Assembly: GCA_933228675.1 (NCBI GenBank)
Contig: OW121744.1
Span: forward strand, 58,175,775-58,239,774
Direction: 5' to 3'
Source: Stomorhina lunata
Taxonomy: Eukaryota > Arthropoda > Insecta > Diptera > Rhiniidae
DNA: 64,000 nt
Part shown: positions 22,766-33,730 of the stretch, in pieces
Layout of the letters: each line of letters begins with the position of its first letter
Position numbering within the stretch: position 1 is the stretch's first letter
Program-made: the position numbers and the translations under genes
Notes under the pieces: model-generated
What the model saw: only the letters and a program-made list of their open reading frames with translations
Databases searched by the model: none
Told to the model about the DNA's origin: nothing

Positions 22766-25700
22766 CAGCGTTGCCGTTTTGTGTACTTCTAACCAAAATT
22801 GGTTACATTTTTCCATAGTGTGTACATTAGAGCGTCTCGACTTATATGGGGAAAAAATAAAGTTCGCCTTACACCATCGAATATAAAGCATTGCTATGAG
22901 ACAGTTTCGAAATTTTTTTTTTTAATTTTTTTCGTTGCACATTGGGGTCGCCAAAATACATTTTTCGTTATATCTTCGGCATTTACAGTTGGATCTCGAA
23001 GTATGATATATCGATTTTTTTTTCTCGAGGAGGCCAACATTTTTCTTTAATAGTCCTTAATCTTGGGTATCCGGTTCTTGTATTTATCTATCAGACCCCT
23101 GTTCCTACCACCCTAATATCAGAAAATTAAAGCTCTTAAAAAATCGTTAAACTTTTACTAAGGAAGTTTTTCGATTTTTCAAACCGATCTATTACAAACA
23201 AGGAATTTCTTATTTTGCCGCACATAGGGATCGCCAAAATACATTTTTCGTTATATCTTCGCCATTTACTGTCAGATCTTAAAGTGTAATATATCGATGT
23301 TTCTGTCTAACGAAGGCCAATGTTTTGCGATATTAATTATTGACCTTAAATACATTCTTCTACATAGTACCTACCCAAGATATTTTAACTCATACAACAA
23401 GAATTATAAATATTTTAAATCTTTTAATCAATTATGTTTTGAAAAGATCCAAGTTTGCTGTATTTTTGACGGAACTCAAGTTCTGAAAAAATGTGGCCAA
23501 TGGGTTGCTCACCAGTGACAGCCAAGGCAGATTAATGTACTACATGAACAAAACATTCAGTGTCTGTTTAAAGGCATAGATAAGCTGTGAAAATAATTAA
23601 GTTTAGTTTTATAATCATTGACCTCAAGTACATTCTTCTAGTACTTTTTTTTTGATAATAATCACTGATCTCAGATATCAGTTCTAGTATTTATTTAAAA
23701 TTGTGAAAAAAATATCATGTAAAAGTTCACAGTGTAAATACCCAAACAGTCTTTTAGTTTGTCTTGCTATTCGTTTTATCCACGAAATAATTGTTTGAAT
23801 TTCGTCTGTGTCTGTATAACATTTAATCGCGTTGTGTTTAATTTAATTATAAACTATTAAAAATTAATTTAAGAAAACAACAGCCTCCCGAACTCTTCGC
23901 TTTTATTTTATCCGCCATTCTGGTTCTTGTGAAATCCAACCTCAAGCAATTCCAATAGATGATATATCTTGGGTTCATCAATTGCCGGACGACGTTCAAC
24001 AAATGCTTCGTCTGCCCATATAAAATAACGTTTACTTTTTCCACCCGGTCCACAATTTCAGAAATTTTTTGACTGAGCCGCCATGGTTGCAATTATTAAT
24101 GCAAGAACTGCTGATGTAATCGAAATACCAGCTAACATAAGGAAAATACTTTCTGTTGATAGTTTTATTTACTAAACTTAATTATTTTCACAGCTTATCT
24201 ATGCCTTTGTATGAGTTAAGATATATGTATTGGGTAGGTACTATGTAGAAGAATGTATTTAAGGTCAATGATTAATATCGCAAAACATTGGCCTTCGTTA
24301 GACAAAAACATCGATATATTACACTTTAAGATCCGACAGTAAATGGCGAAGATATAACGAAAAATGTATTTTGGCGACCCCAATGTGCAACGAAAAAAAT
24401 TAAAAAAAATTTTTTCGAAACTACCTCATTGCAATGCTTTATATTCGATGGTGTACGGCGAACTTTATTTTTTCGAGACGCCCTAATGTACCACCCTAAT
24501 ATCAGAAAATTAAAGCTCTTAAAAAATCGTTAAACTTTTACTAAGAATGCAAGAACTGCTGAAGCATTACAGTTTTCCAAAGATGTAATCGAAATACCAG
24601 CTAACATAAGGAAAATACTTTCTGTTGATAGTTTTATTTACTAAACTTAATTATTTTCACAGCTTATCTATGCCTTTGTATGAGTTAAGATATATGTATT
24701 GGGTAGGTACTATGTAGAAGAATGTATTTAAGGTCAATAATTAATATCGCAAAACATTGGCCTTCGTTAGATAGAAACATCGACATATTACACTTTAAGA
24801 TCCGACAGTAAATGGCGAAGATATAACGAAAAATGTATTTTGGCGATCCCTATGTGCGGCAAAATAAGAAATTCCTTGTTTGTAATAGATCGGTTTGAAA
24901 AATCGAAAAACTTCCCTAGTAAAAGTTTAACGATTTTTTAAGAGCTTTAATTTTCTGATATTAGGGTGGTACATTAGGGTGGTAGGAACAGGGGTCTGAT
25001 AGATAAATACAAGAACCGGATACCCAAGATTAAGGACTATTAAAGAAAAATCTTGGCCTCCTCGAGACAACAACATCGATATATCATACTTCGAGATCCA
25101 ACTGTAAATGCCGAAGATATAACGAAAAATGTATTTTGGCGACCCCAATGTGCAACGAAAAAAATTTAAAAAAAAATTTTCGAAACTGTCTCATAGCAAT
25201 GCTTTATATTCGATGGTGTACGGCGAACTTTATTTTTTCCCCATATAAGTCGAGACGCTCTAGTGGTACATTAGGGTGGTAGGAACAGGGGTCTGATAGA
25301 TAAATACTAGAACCGGAGTCCTGAGAATAATGACTATTAAAGAAAAATGTTGGCCTCCTCGAGACAAAAACATCGATATATCACAGTTCGAGATCCGACC
25401 GTAAATGCCGAAGATATAACGAAAAATGTATTTTGGCGACCCCAATGTGCAACGAAAAAAATTAAAAAAAAAATTTTCGAAACTACCTCATAGCAATGCT
25501 TTATATTCGATGGTGTACGGTGAACTTTATTTTTTCGAGACGCCCTAGTGTACATGTGTACATTTTTTTCATTTTGGTTACATTTTTTTTATAATGTTTA
25601 TAAAAGTGAAATGAACATTTTCTTCAAAATCGACATTTCATAAAATCATCAAATTTTACACAGATCTTTTCGTTAGTGGCACATGTATGTTTTTAAAGAA

Positions 25701-26547
25701 ACCAAAGAGGTTTTGGAAAAATGGACCACATATGATCTCAGTGATGTAGAATATTATATAGTTTGTGCTTGATTTATATACGTCATTGAATACAAATATT
25801 TGATGTTTTAATTACACAGGTCAACAAGATTTTGCAGCACGAGATTTCTAGATGACTTTGGTCTGTAAAATCCAAAGGTTTTATTGGTTATTCCGAGTTG
25901 AGTCTAGTTTTAAAGATATAATTTATTTTCTGAAAAGGTGGTTTTTGGAATAGCACTAATATAACTCAAAAACAGCTAGCTATATTGAGTTTATAAGAAT
26001 CTTTAAGTCCTTTTCACATTTTTCTTGATCGTTTTAGAGATATCGAGGAATTTACACAGAAAACAATTTTTTTCAAAAAAAATTTTTATTAAGAATATTA
26101 TAAAAAATAGAAGAATAAAAAATATGAAGTGTTTCCAAAAATCTATTTTTTTATATCCCGAAAACTAGAAAAGACTGAAATCATTTTCGGATTCAGCAGA
26201 CAAAATTTTTCTAAGAATTTATGTATGTATTCAATGACTGAAATCAAAATTATAAGCTTGTTTGAGGGCTTATTATACCATAAAACTCTTTTATCGTTGA
26301 CATAAGAAAGCTCTCATTTTCCTATAGAACTGTTTGGTCTGAACTTTTGCGTCATGTCAGAAAATTTCTATGAATTCAATTTTTATGTACTTCAGTATTG
26401 GGGTGAAACGTCTTTCTTATTGCCGTTTCTTATATGGCAAGTTAATTTAAAGATATCGACATTTAAAATTTTGGTTACTTTTTTCACAATTTGGTTATTT
26501 TTATCTGAAAATTTGGTTACAAAAATAATTTTGTCTTGGCAACACTG
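22766..26547. mobile_element. hAT-like element with inverted internal duplication
   Basis: The left tip CAGCGTTGCCG and the reverse-complemented right tip CAGTGTTGCCAAG are hAT-like. The outside octamers ATCACTAG and ATCAAGTG match at only five of eight positions. TTTGGTTAC-type motifs recur near both tips (22790-22806, 25576, 26470, 26490, 26512). The interior is mainly repeated blocks (22820-25560). No transposase is recognised. Confidence 0.55.
22820..25560. repeat. large imperfect inverted duplication, four related blocks
   Basis: The block with GGGTCGCCAAAATACATTTT, followed by a CGTTATATCTTCGGCATTTA segment, appears on the plus strand at about 22945. It recurs inverted near 24360, 25110 and 25430. 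A second version (GGGATCGCCAAAATAC) appears at about 23228 and inverted near 24835. TAGGGTGGTAGGAACAGG phrases recur near 23100, 24975 and 25275. The centre of symmetry lies near 24.0 kb. Recurrent short frames over the block are a by-product of the repeat. Confidence 0.85.
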
Positions 26548-26671
26548 ATCAAGTGTTATTGTAGTTAAAAACTGTTATAATTATTAAAATTATAGCATAC
26601 TCTGGGGCTTAAAGAAATAATTATAACAATTTGTTAGTGTTAACAACTCAATGTACTTTTTCACCTTTTAA

Positions 26672-28394
26672 CCCAAATATGCCCAATGACCTATATATAG
26701 TACACATAAATTCTTGTCCACATGATACGTCACGTTTATCAAAGTACTGTTTTTTTTTGTTGATATACTCAGTCATCATCAATACCTCGTGGGAGATTAC
26801 ATGATCGCATTATTTTTTGGTACTACTTCTGTATTATTAATTTATTAATTAGTGATATTTTCATAATGCCTGAATATGGGGCCACGTTTGTACGGTAAGT
26901 AAAATTTTGTACATTTAAAAGTGAATAAATACTATATCTTGTTCGAATTTATATTTATGAAGAGTAGCTTGATTGCTAATTCTATGAATGTTTAATTATT
27001 GAGTTTTAGTTTTGTTGTTATGATACCTTAAACCTTGGTGACCTATATTTAGGACATTGGGAATATAATATGCTATATATTTTTTGTATTTACCATAGAG
27101 GATTATCTCTTCATAAAGCGTTGGCGTTGATAGAGGATGAGGACCTAGATGTTTATAATATAACTCTTTTCCCACCCAATAATGCATGTGGAGACGTCAC
27201 AGACGAAGATTCCGGAGATGAAGACCACATCGATATAAATAATTTACCGGCTTCGCTAATGCAAAATAAGGTGGAGACATGGTTGCAAGCAGTATATTCA
27301 TGGTAAACCAATTCGTTATGGCTTCAATTTATGGGTAGGTACGACACGACAAGGCTATATAAACTGGTTCGAGCCCTACCAAGGAGCTTCTACAAATATC
27401 AGTAAAACTTACAAGGACCTAGGTGTTGGAACATCTGTCGTACTTGAATACGCCGACGCTTTGCGATCAAAATGGAGAAACGAAAAAATCCATTTATTCT
27501 TCGATAGCTTTTTTCCTTCCATCGCTTTGTTAGAAAATCTGGAAAAAAAGAATATGTACGGCACTGGAACAATTAGAGAAAACCGCATTCCTGGAAGCAC
27601 TTTGCGCGATTCTAAAGAGATGAAAAAAACTATTCGTGGCAGTTATGATTTCATCAAAATTATAGATAGAAATATAATTTTTATAAAATGGAATGTTAAC
27701 AGTATTGTTACATTCTGTTCTAAGGCAATCGGGGTGAATCCCCTAGAATCTGCTAAGAGGTATTCCCAGAAAGTGAAGAAATTTATTCAAGTCGAACAGC
27801 TTCGAATTGTGAAATATTATAATAGGAGCATGGGTGGAGTGGATCGTTCTGATCAGAACATAAGCTTATATCGCACTGCTATAAGAGGAAAAAAGTGGTA
27901 TTTTCAAACCATAACACACTGTGTGGATATGGCGGTACATAATGCATGGCAGATTCACAAGCATAATGGAGGAACTATGGATCAATTGTCTTTTAGAAGA
28001 AGTATCGCCAATACTCTACTTGTTCAAAATAAAAAAGTTCCAGTTCACCAAAAAGGTCATCCATCGCTTAGCTTAAATAATGAATTGCGTTATGATCGAT
28101 TGGACCATTGGGTAATTTCGCAGGAAAAACAAACAAGATGTGGAGCCTGCCATCAAAAAACCCTAACTAGATGCCAAAAATGTGACATAGGATTACACGT
28201 TAAATGTTTTGTGTTGTATCACACACAGTGAGTCATGTGCCCAAAGTCCTATATATAGGACGGCTTTAAAAAACACTTTTTTTCAATAAATCTTTAAAAC
28301 CCTATATATGTACTGTTTTTATTTCATATTTGCTTCCAAAATAATATAAAAATACTTTTAAAATGATCATGATCAAGCAATGGGCATATGTGGG
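26672..28394 (+). mobile_element. piggyBac-family transposon, internally deleted
   Basis: Flanked on both sides by TTAA (26668-26671, 28395-28398), the piggyBac target duplication. The tips CCCAAATATGCCCAATG and CCCACATATGCCCATTG (right end, reverse-complemented) match closely. CCTATATATAG-type motifs occur near 26690, 27040 and 28243, the last as the palindrome GTCCTATATATAGGAC. The 1723-bp length is short for an autonomous element because part of the transposase has been lost. Confidence 0.95.
26866..28231 (+). pseudogene. piggyBac transposase remnant
   Basis: A possible first exon starts with ATG at 26866 (MPEYGATFV) and splices (GTAAGT near 26896) to 27102 with matching phase. It continues GLSLHKALALIEDEDLDVYN and then an acidic N-terminal stretch. 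After NKVETWLQ near 27285 the sequence jumps to KQYIHGKPIRYGFNLWVG in another frame. The block with the first catalytic aspartate is therefore deleted. The rest is open to 28231: second aspartate in HLFFDSFFPS, third in NRSMGGVDRSDQN, then the insertion-domain region and a cysteine-rich C terminus (CGACHQ..CQKCDIGLHVKCF, CxxC pairs) that in this family binds the ends. It cannot be catalytically active. Confidence 0.92.
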
Positions 28395-28398
28395 TTAA

Positions 28399-29430
28399 GT
28401 GTTTTGTGTCTAAATTGAGTTAATGTATTGATCGATTGCGCATTGCAATTCAACTTAAATTGTGTTGCCAATTGTCAAAATGGTATTTCGTATAGTAACT
28501 GATAACCGGCAACAGGAACTCAGTTGCCTTGTAAATTATTAATCATATTTTATATGGCAACAAGAGTCAATCCAAGTTGCCAGTTATAGGTTATTTCAGC
28601 ATACGGGAATTTGAAGTTGATGTACATTTTTTTTATTGCAAAAAAGTGAAAAAATATATTTCCATGGTGCTATGATAAGTACACTATGTGTCATCTATAT
28701 ATAGGTATGACAACCTTATTTTCAAAAATAAAACGAGTTTTTATTCTCTATTTTTTATTCTCTATTTTTGAATATTTGAGACAATCCAAATACCGGCAAA
28801 GCCGGGTATAACGAATCTCGATTTAACGAAAATTGGATATAAAGAACGTTATACTTTTTTCCATTGAATACCTTATATAGCGAATATTAAGCAAATTTTA
28901 TATGCGATATAACGAAAAGTAAAAAAAAGTTAAAGAAAATTTATAAATTTAAACGTTATATAAATGAGTTTTTCAAAATCAAGTAAAGAGACAGTAAAAA
29001 AACAAGTAAAAAGTATTTTAGTAGTTGGTCAAGCCGATCGGCCGGTACAAAAAATAATCATAAATTGTGACTTCGATAAGATTACATAGTCGACAATCTA
29101 GCTGTTCAGACAGACGAACGGACTGGCATCCTTAAATCTACTCAGTTATTGATTATGAGTAGATCAGTCTGCTTGAAGGTGGTCTCAGACCAATATATCT
29201 ACGGTGGTGTAGAATATTTTTCTGTATAACGAATGAGCCTGGCATTATATCTTTCGTTATACCGGTAGTTGCCTGTATAACAAAGTTTTTGCACCATTAA
29301 TTGAATATTCGACAATGTAGGTTGTCGAATATTCTGAAAATTTTGAGCCGAAAATATAATAATTTCCACGACAACATTTCAATTGGAACAAGTGGTACTT
29401 CTCTCAGACAATGAGCTGCATCTGATTCTA
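28399..29430. other. mixed intergenic stretch with pogo-like scraps
   Basis: 28795-28930 and 29210-29290 carry ATAACGAATCTCGATTTAAC and TATAACGAA phrases, similar to ends of pogo/Tigger elements. TGTTGCCAATTG near 28471 and TGTTGCCAACAG near 29835 look like stray hAT-type tips. A CAAGTAAAA..GGTCAAGCCGATCG phrase at about 29005-29040 resembles the GTCGG repeat. All are weak. Confidence 0.35.
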
Positions 29431-29444
29431 TTTTTAGACTCATT

Positions 29445-29665
29445 GAAAGGGACCTACGTTTTAACTCCGGCTCCGTACGGCAAATGCATTAGTTAGAGAA
29501 GTTTTACATAGCCTAATACTCAATAAAACTCAGTGGCTAGCTGAGTTATGGGGTAAACCGCCGCTTTTTTTTAAATATTTTTTTCAAGTGGGTCTGGCCA
29601 AGGAACGAACTTGGGACCTCGATATGCTAGGCGGATGACTAACCTGCTATACCACGGCGGTTCAC
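29445..29665 (-). mobile_element. tRNA-derived SINE, copy A
   Basis: On the minus strand the head reads GAACCGCCGTGGTATAGCAG (box A region) and continues to a box-B-like AAGTTCGTTCC near 29610. It is followed by an A-rich linker and a body with AACTTCTCTAACTAATGCAT and GGTCCC near 29450. The same order occurs at 43757-43976. Polymerase III heads of this kind define tRNA SINEs. Confidence 0.75.
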
Positions 29666-29689
29666 TTAAAAGTTTTAATATTTACGAGA

Positions 29690-29790
29690 AAAGGTTTCCC
29701 AACCAACATTTTTTTGTTTTTTTTTTTAAACTATTTATTACAATAGTAAATAATTGTAAAAAATTAGGATCTTAGTGCAATAATTTATAA
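29690..29790. repeat. AAGGTTTCCCAACCAAC..TTAGTGCA repeat fragment
   Basis: Shares AAAGGTTTCCC[AC]ACCAACAT, a poly-T/TAAACTATTTAT block and ATCTTAGTGCA with fragments at 33113-33260 and 33655-33730. It lies directly beside SINE copy A and may be its outer part or a separate repeat. Confidence 0.6.
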
Positions 29791-30104
29791 TAATTTTTCC
29801 CTTTCTTTTAAAAAAAATGGCTGTTTGTTCAGTTGTGTTGCCAACAGACTAAGCAACTTAAATTGCAATACCCAATTGATTCATTAACTGTATTCAGAAG
29901 CTCAATTACCGTAACTGATGAGAATATCAGCCAGAAGCATTGCAAGAAAGAAAATGCATACTAAAAAAAAAGAACACTTCAAATTCATTCATAAAATCGA
30001 GGGTTCACTTCTATTCGTAATAAACAAAATAATTTTAGAAAAGCTTTAACTGAAAATTTCTCACAGAAACCTGGAAAAAGTGCTAAAACGAAAACACAAA
30101 CATA

Positions 30105-31684
30105 CACTAGTCGGCAGAATTATTTTGACATACCAATTGTTTTTCTTCTGTTTTCATTTCCGGTCCTATGCAATTAAAAAATAAATTAAAAATATTGAAA
30201 ATAGTAAAAAATATTGTAATTTATTAGAAAACAAAAGACCTTTCACATTTTAAAAGTTTTGTGTAAATTTTTTTTAATTGAAACTAAAAAGGAAATTTTA
30301 GGACGTGCCATTAGAATTTTGACATATTTTTACAGAGCGTATTTAAAATAATTGGAATCTTCTAGGACAACAAAAATTAATAATAATTATTTAAATTAAT
30401 CAAAAATATATTCTTCTTTAGCATTTAAAATGATTTGGTGTAGGTTCGGAACAGAATCCACCAAGAACTGCAGACACTCCATTGAAATCTCTTTCTAAGC
30501 ATTACGACCTCAGTAACCATTTTATCATTTGATCTTTTCAAATTCGCAGATCTGTTTTGCTTTCTGTAGGACTATACATTTTCTATTAAATAAAAAACTG
30601 GACTTTGGGGAAGCCAATCCAGAGTTTTGAACACCAGTCTCTGTTAGAAATTTTGTGATAATTTTGCTCTTATGACATCTAGCGTTATCCTGTTGGAAGA
30701 TTAATGGTTCTCCGATCAATTTATCGCCGGAGTTAAATGCATATTCATTCCATGTTCATGATCCCTACTCCACTACATTAGTATACCCCCAGAATATAAC
30801 ACTTCCATCTCCATGGCTTACTTTCTGGCATACAGGTGCAACATTTTAATGGATTTTTTTTATTTAATTTGACAAAAAATACTTTATGTGATGAGAGTGC
30901 ACCTATAGGCCAGAAAGTATGATATGGAGGTGATAACGCATTCATATCATACCATATCATACTTTCTGGCCTGGGGATATATTCATATTGTGGAGTAGGG
31001 AACATGGTTCCTGTTGACGGTTCCATAAGCCATCATCAATATTTAAAAGTATTGAATGAATATGCATTTTCCTCAGGCGATAAATTGATCGAAGAACCAT
31101 TAATTTTCTAACATGTCATAAGAGCAAGATGATCACAAAATTTGTAACCGAGTTCAAAACTCTAGATTGTCTTCCCCAAAGTCCAGTTTTTTATGTAATA
31201 AAAAATGTATAGTCATACAGAAAGCAAAACAGATCGGCGAATTTGACAAGATCAAATGACAAAATGGTTACTGAAGTCGTAAATGCATGGAAAGAGATTT
31301 CAATGGAGTGTCTGCAGTTCTTGGTGGATTCTGTTCCGAACCTCCACCAAATCGTTTTAAATGCTTAAGAAGAATATATTTTTGATTAATTTAAATAATT
31401 ATTATTAATTTTTGTTGACCTTGAAGCTCCCAATTTTTTTATATACGCTCTGTAAAAATATGTCAAAATACTTATGCCACATCCTAAAATTTCCTTTTTT
31501 AGTTTCAATTAAAAAAAAATATATACAAAACTTTTAAAATATGAAAGGCCTTTTGATTTCTAATAAATTACAATATTTTTTACTATTTTTAATATTTTTA
31601 ATTTTTTTTTTTTAATTGCATAGGACCGGAAATAGAAAAAGAAGAAAAACAACTGGTATGTCAAAATAATTCTGCCGACTAGTG
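30105..31684. mobile_element. Tc1-like element rearranged as an inverted dimer
   Basis: Outer tips CACTAGTCGGCAGAATTATT are exact inverted repeats flanked by TA (30103-30104, 31685-31686). Similarity continues inward for hundreds of bases through ATTTCCGGTCCTATGCAATT. The left half encodes the Tc1 transposase region IFQQDNARCHKSKIITKFLT on the minus strand (about 30690). The right half carries the matching region on the plus strand (from about 31010), decayed. Each half corresponds to the same 3' part of the related copy at 38231-39081. Confidence 0.9.
30525..30719 (-). pseudogene. Tc1 transposase fragment (second catalytic Asp region)
   Basis: A 64-residue frame starting IGEPLIFQQDNARCHK holds the QDNAxCH motif typical of the second aspartate in DD34E Tc1 transposases. 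It degenerates before the third acidic residue. It is the left arm of the inverted dimer; the mirrored right arm has lost this motif through substitutions. Confidence 0.85.
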
Positions 31685-31686
31685 TA

Positions 31687-33112
31687 TAGCAAAATGAAAT
31701 TTTTTTGAAAATAATATTAAATACTGTTCATTTTTGAACTGGGCTAATGATATTCTTTTGAAAATTAGAAATATTATTTTAATATCAAAATTAAAAACAA
31801 GAAAAAATTTGGAGAGTGGCAAATTCATCCTGGAAATATTTTATAAGCATATTATTTTTAGTTTGTAAATATTTAATTTTTTGTATTTATTTGTAATTCC
31901 TTTAGTGGCTTAAGTAACATGCTTTTCCTTTACTTTGTATTTTTTTAAATATATTTGTTTTTAGTATATTTATGTAATAATGTGAAATAATCTGTTCTTG
32001 TGTCTATTTTATACTTTAAATATTGCAATTAGCTTTGTCTAATTTCCTTATTACTTTTGCAATTTTAATAAGGAATTCACAGCCTTTTAGCATACGTTTT
32101 ATTCCTTTTCAATAGATTTTCTGTAATACATAATTTTCATATTTTTATAATTTAAAGTTTTTTTTATTTGTGTTTAACAATTGTTATAGATAAGTCTATA
32201 GTTTAAGCATGTTGTATACCTAAATCTTGTGATATCTACTAATTTTTAATATAGATAATATAAATACTTATGGATTTTTTTAACTTTATTATAAAAGTAT
32301 TGAAAATTTCTTGAAAACATGCTTTTCAAATGTTTTTTTTTATATATATTTCATGTATGTACGTTCATAGGTTTGTAACATATGATTGATTTTTTTCTTT
32401 TAATTTTAGCCTTTAATATTATGTTTTTAAAAATGTATTTTTAAATGTTAATCTTATTTTATGTTTTTCTTTTTTGCATTTATGAAAGCTAACAATGTGG
32501 ACGGACAAAAATAATTATGATTTTTTTTATTTATTTTTTAAAATTCTTCTGCAAGTTTTCTTTGATTTTTTTTTTTTCATTTACATCTATTTAGAATTTA
32601 GGTAATTTCGAGATTTAAGTCTATTAATTTTTGTGGTTAAATCGAAATAAAGTATATAGAAAAGTTAAGGATTTTACATTGATATTATATTGAAGATACG
32701 TTTTTCTGAACTACATACATCTTTTAACAAAGATTTTCATACTTAAAAAGTTTGTTGAAGATGTTTTAAAAAAAATTCGATTTGAAAACACTATTTCACA
32801 CTCAAGATTACAGTCAAGTTTAACTATAGGTATTTTTTTAAGTGCTTTGGTCCTCTAAGTACAAAAACATTCAAATTTTAAAATTCTATGGATCAGTTTT
32901 AATTTTTTTTAAATTCTGGGTTTTTGAAGAGCCTGTCCTACTTATTTTACCATATTTTGAAAACGAGTTGCTCAATTTTACTGACGAATAACAAACAAAC
33001 AAAATTGTTCTTAAGCCGTGCCGATACAAAATCGACGGTTTCGGAGTTATTCACATCGAAAAGCAAAAAAATGTTTTTTTTGTGCTAAATCAAAAAGTTT
33101 TACTGTAGTGTA
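31687..33112. other. AT-rich, gene-free stretch
   Basis: T-rich low-complexity DNA with no recognised repeat family. 31860-32700 resembles, in style only, the minus-strand A-rich DNA downstream of the last CAMTA exon. Nothing else can be supported. Confidence 0.45.
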
Positions 33113-33260
33113 GTGTACTAAGATCCCAATTTATTACAATTATTTATTATTGTAATAAATAGTTTTTTGATAAAACCAAAAAATGTTGGTGGAGAAACCT
33201 TTCCTCGACGCGTAATAATAAATAATTGTAATAAATTGGAATCTTAGTGCACTACACTAC
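33113..33260. repeat. hairpin copy of the TTAGTGCAC / AAGGTTTC repeat
   Basis: The left GTAGTGTACTAAGATCCCAA and right TTGGAATCTTAGTGCACTAC are inverted, with TTTATTACAATTATTTATTA paired inside. The loop holds ACCAAAAAATGTTGGTGG and AAACCTTTCC. It is a palindromic arrangement of the fragment seen at 29690 and 33655. Confidence 0.75.
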
Positions 33261-33654
33261 AGTAAAACTTTTTCATTAAATGTTTGATGTGCCGAAATTT
33301 TGATAAACTTTTTGAATAAATATACGGCTGCACATGTGCCAAGTTTTAAAATAAACTTTTGTTTATTTGAATCTTTCTTTGAACCCCCTTTATAGCACTT
33401 TTGTCTTAGTCGCCAACAAAGCAACAACAAAAGTGTGGGAAATAAAGAAATAATAAAACTGAAAAATGTTTGTGTGCTTCTGTTCAGATGATAATCTTCG
33501 CTTTATGTTGATATTTGTTGAACACAATAATAATAATAATTCGTATTTATTTAGTCCCTCAAGTTATACATAATGTGTGGTTTTCGCTCTGTCTAGAATT
33601 AGGGATATTCCTCCCGATTAGATGGCCTAACCAACCATCGAAACGCATCGAGGA

Positions 33655-33730
33655 AAGGTTTCCCCACCAACATTTTTTGGTTTTATCAAAAAACTATTTA
33701 TAATCTTAGTGCACTACACTACAGTAAAAC
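33655..33730. repeat. AAGGTTTCCCCACCAAC repeat fragment
   Basis: Contains GGTTTCCCCACCAACATTTT and TTGGTTTTATCAAAAAACTA, then AATCTTAGTGCACTACACTA. These are the same blocks as the loop and right arm of 33113-33260. Confidence 0.7.

Noticed and set aside
22942..25555. Recurring GSPKYIFRYIFGIY and WGRQNTFFVISSAF frames
   Set aside because: Two frames of the same repeated non-coding block stay open in several copies; there is no start context, no conserved length and no family.
29600..29665. Functional tRNA gene
   Set aside because: The acceptor stem does not pair, box B deviates, and the sequence continues into a repeated body; it is a SINE head.
28471..29850. Another hAT with TGTTGCCAA tips
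   Set aside because: The two candidate tips have the same orientation, not inverted, and no 8-bp duplication was found.
31860..32700. Distant extension of the CAMTA 3' UTR
   Set aside because: Only base texture is shared with 45.1-46.5 kb; elements and SINEs lie between, and there is no transcript evidence.
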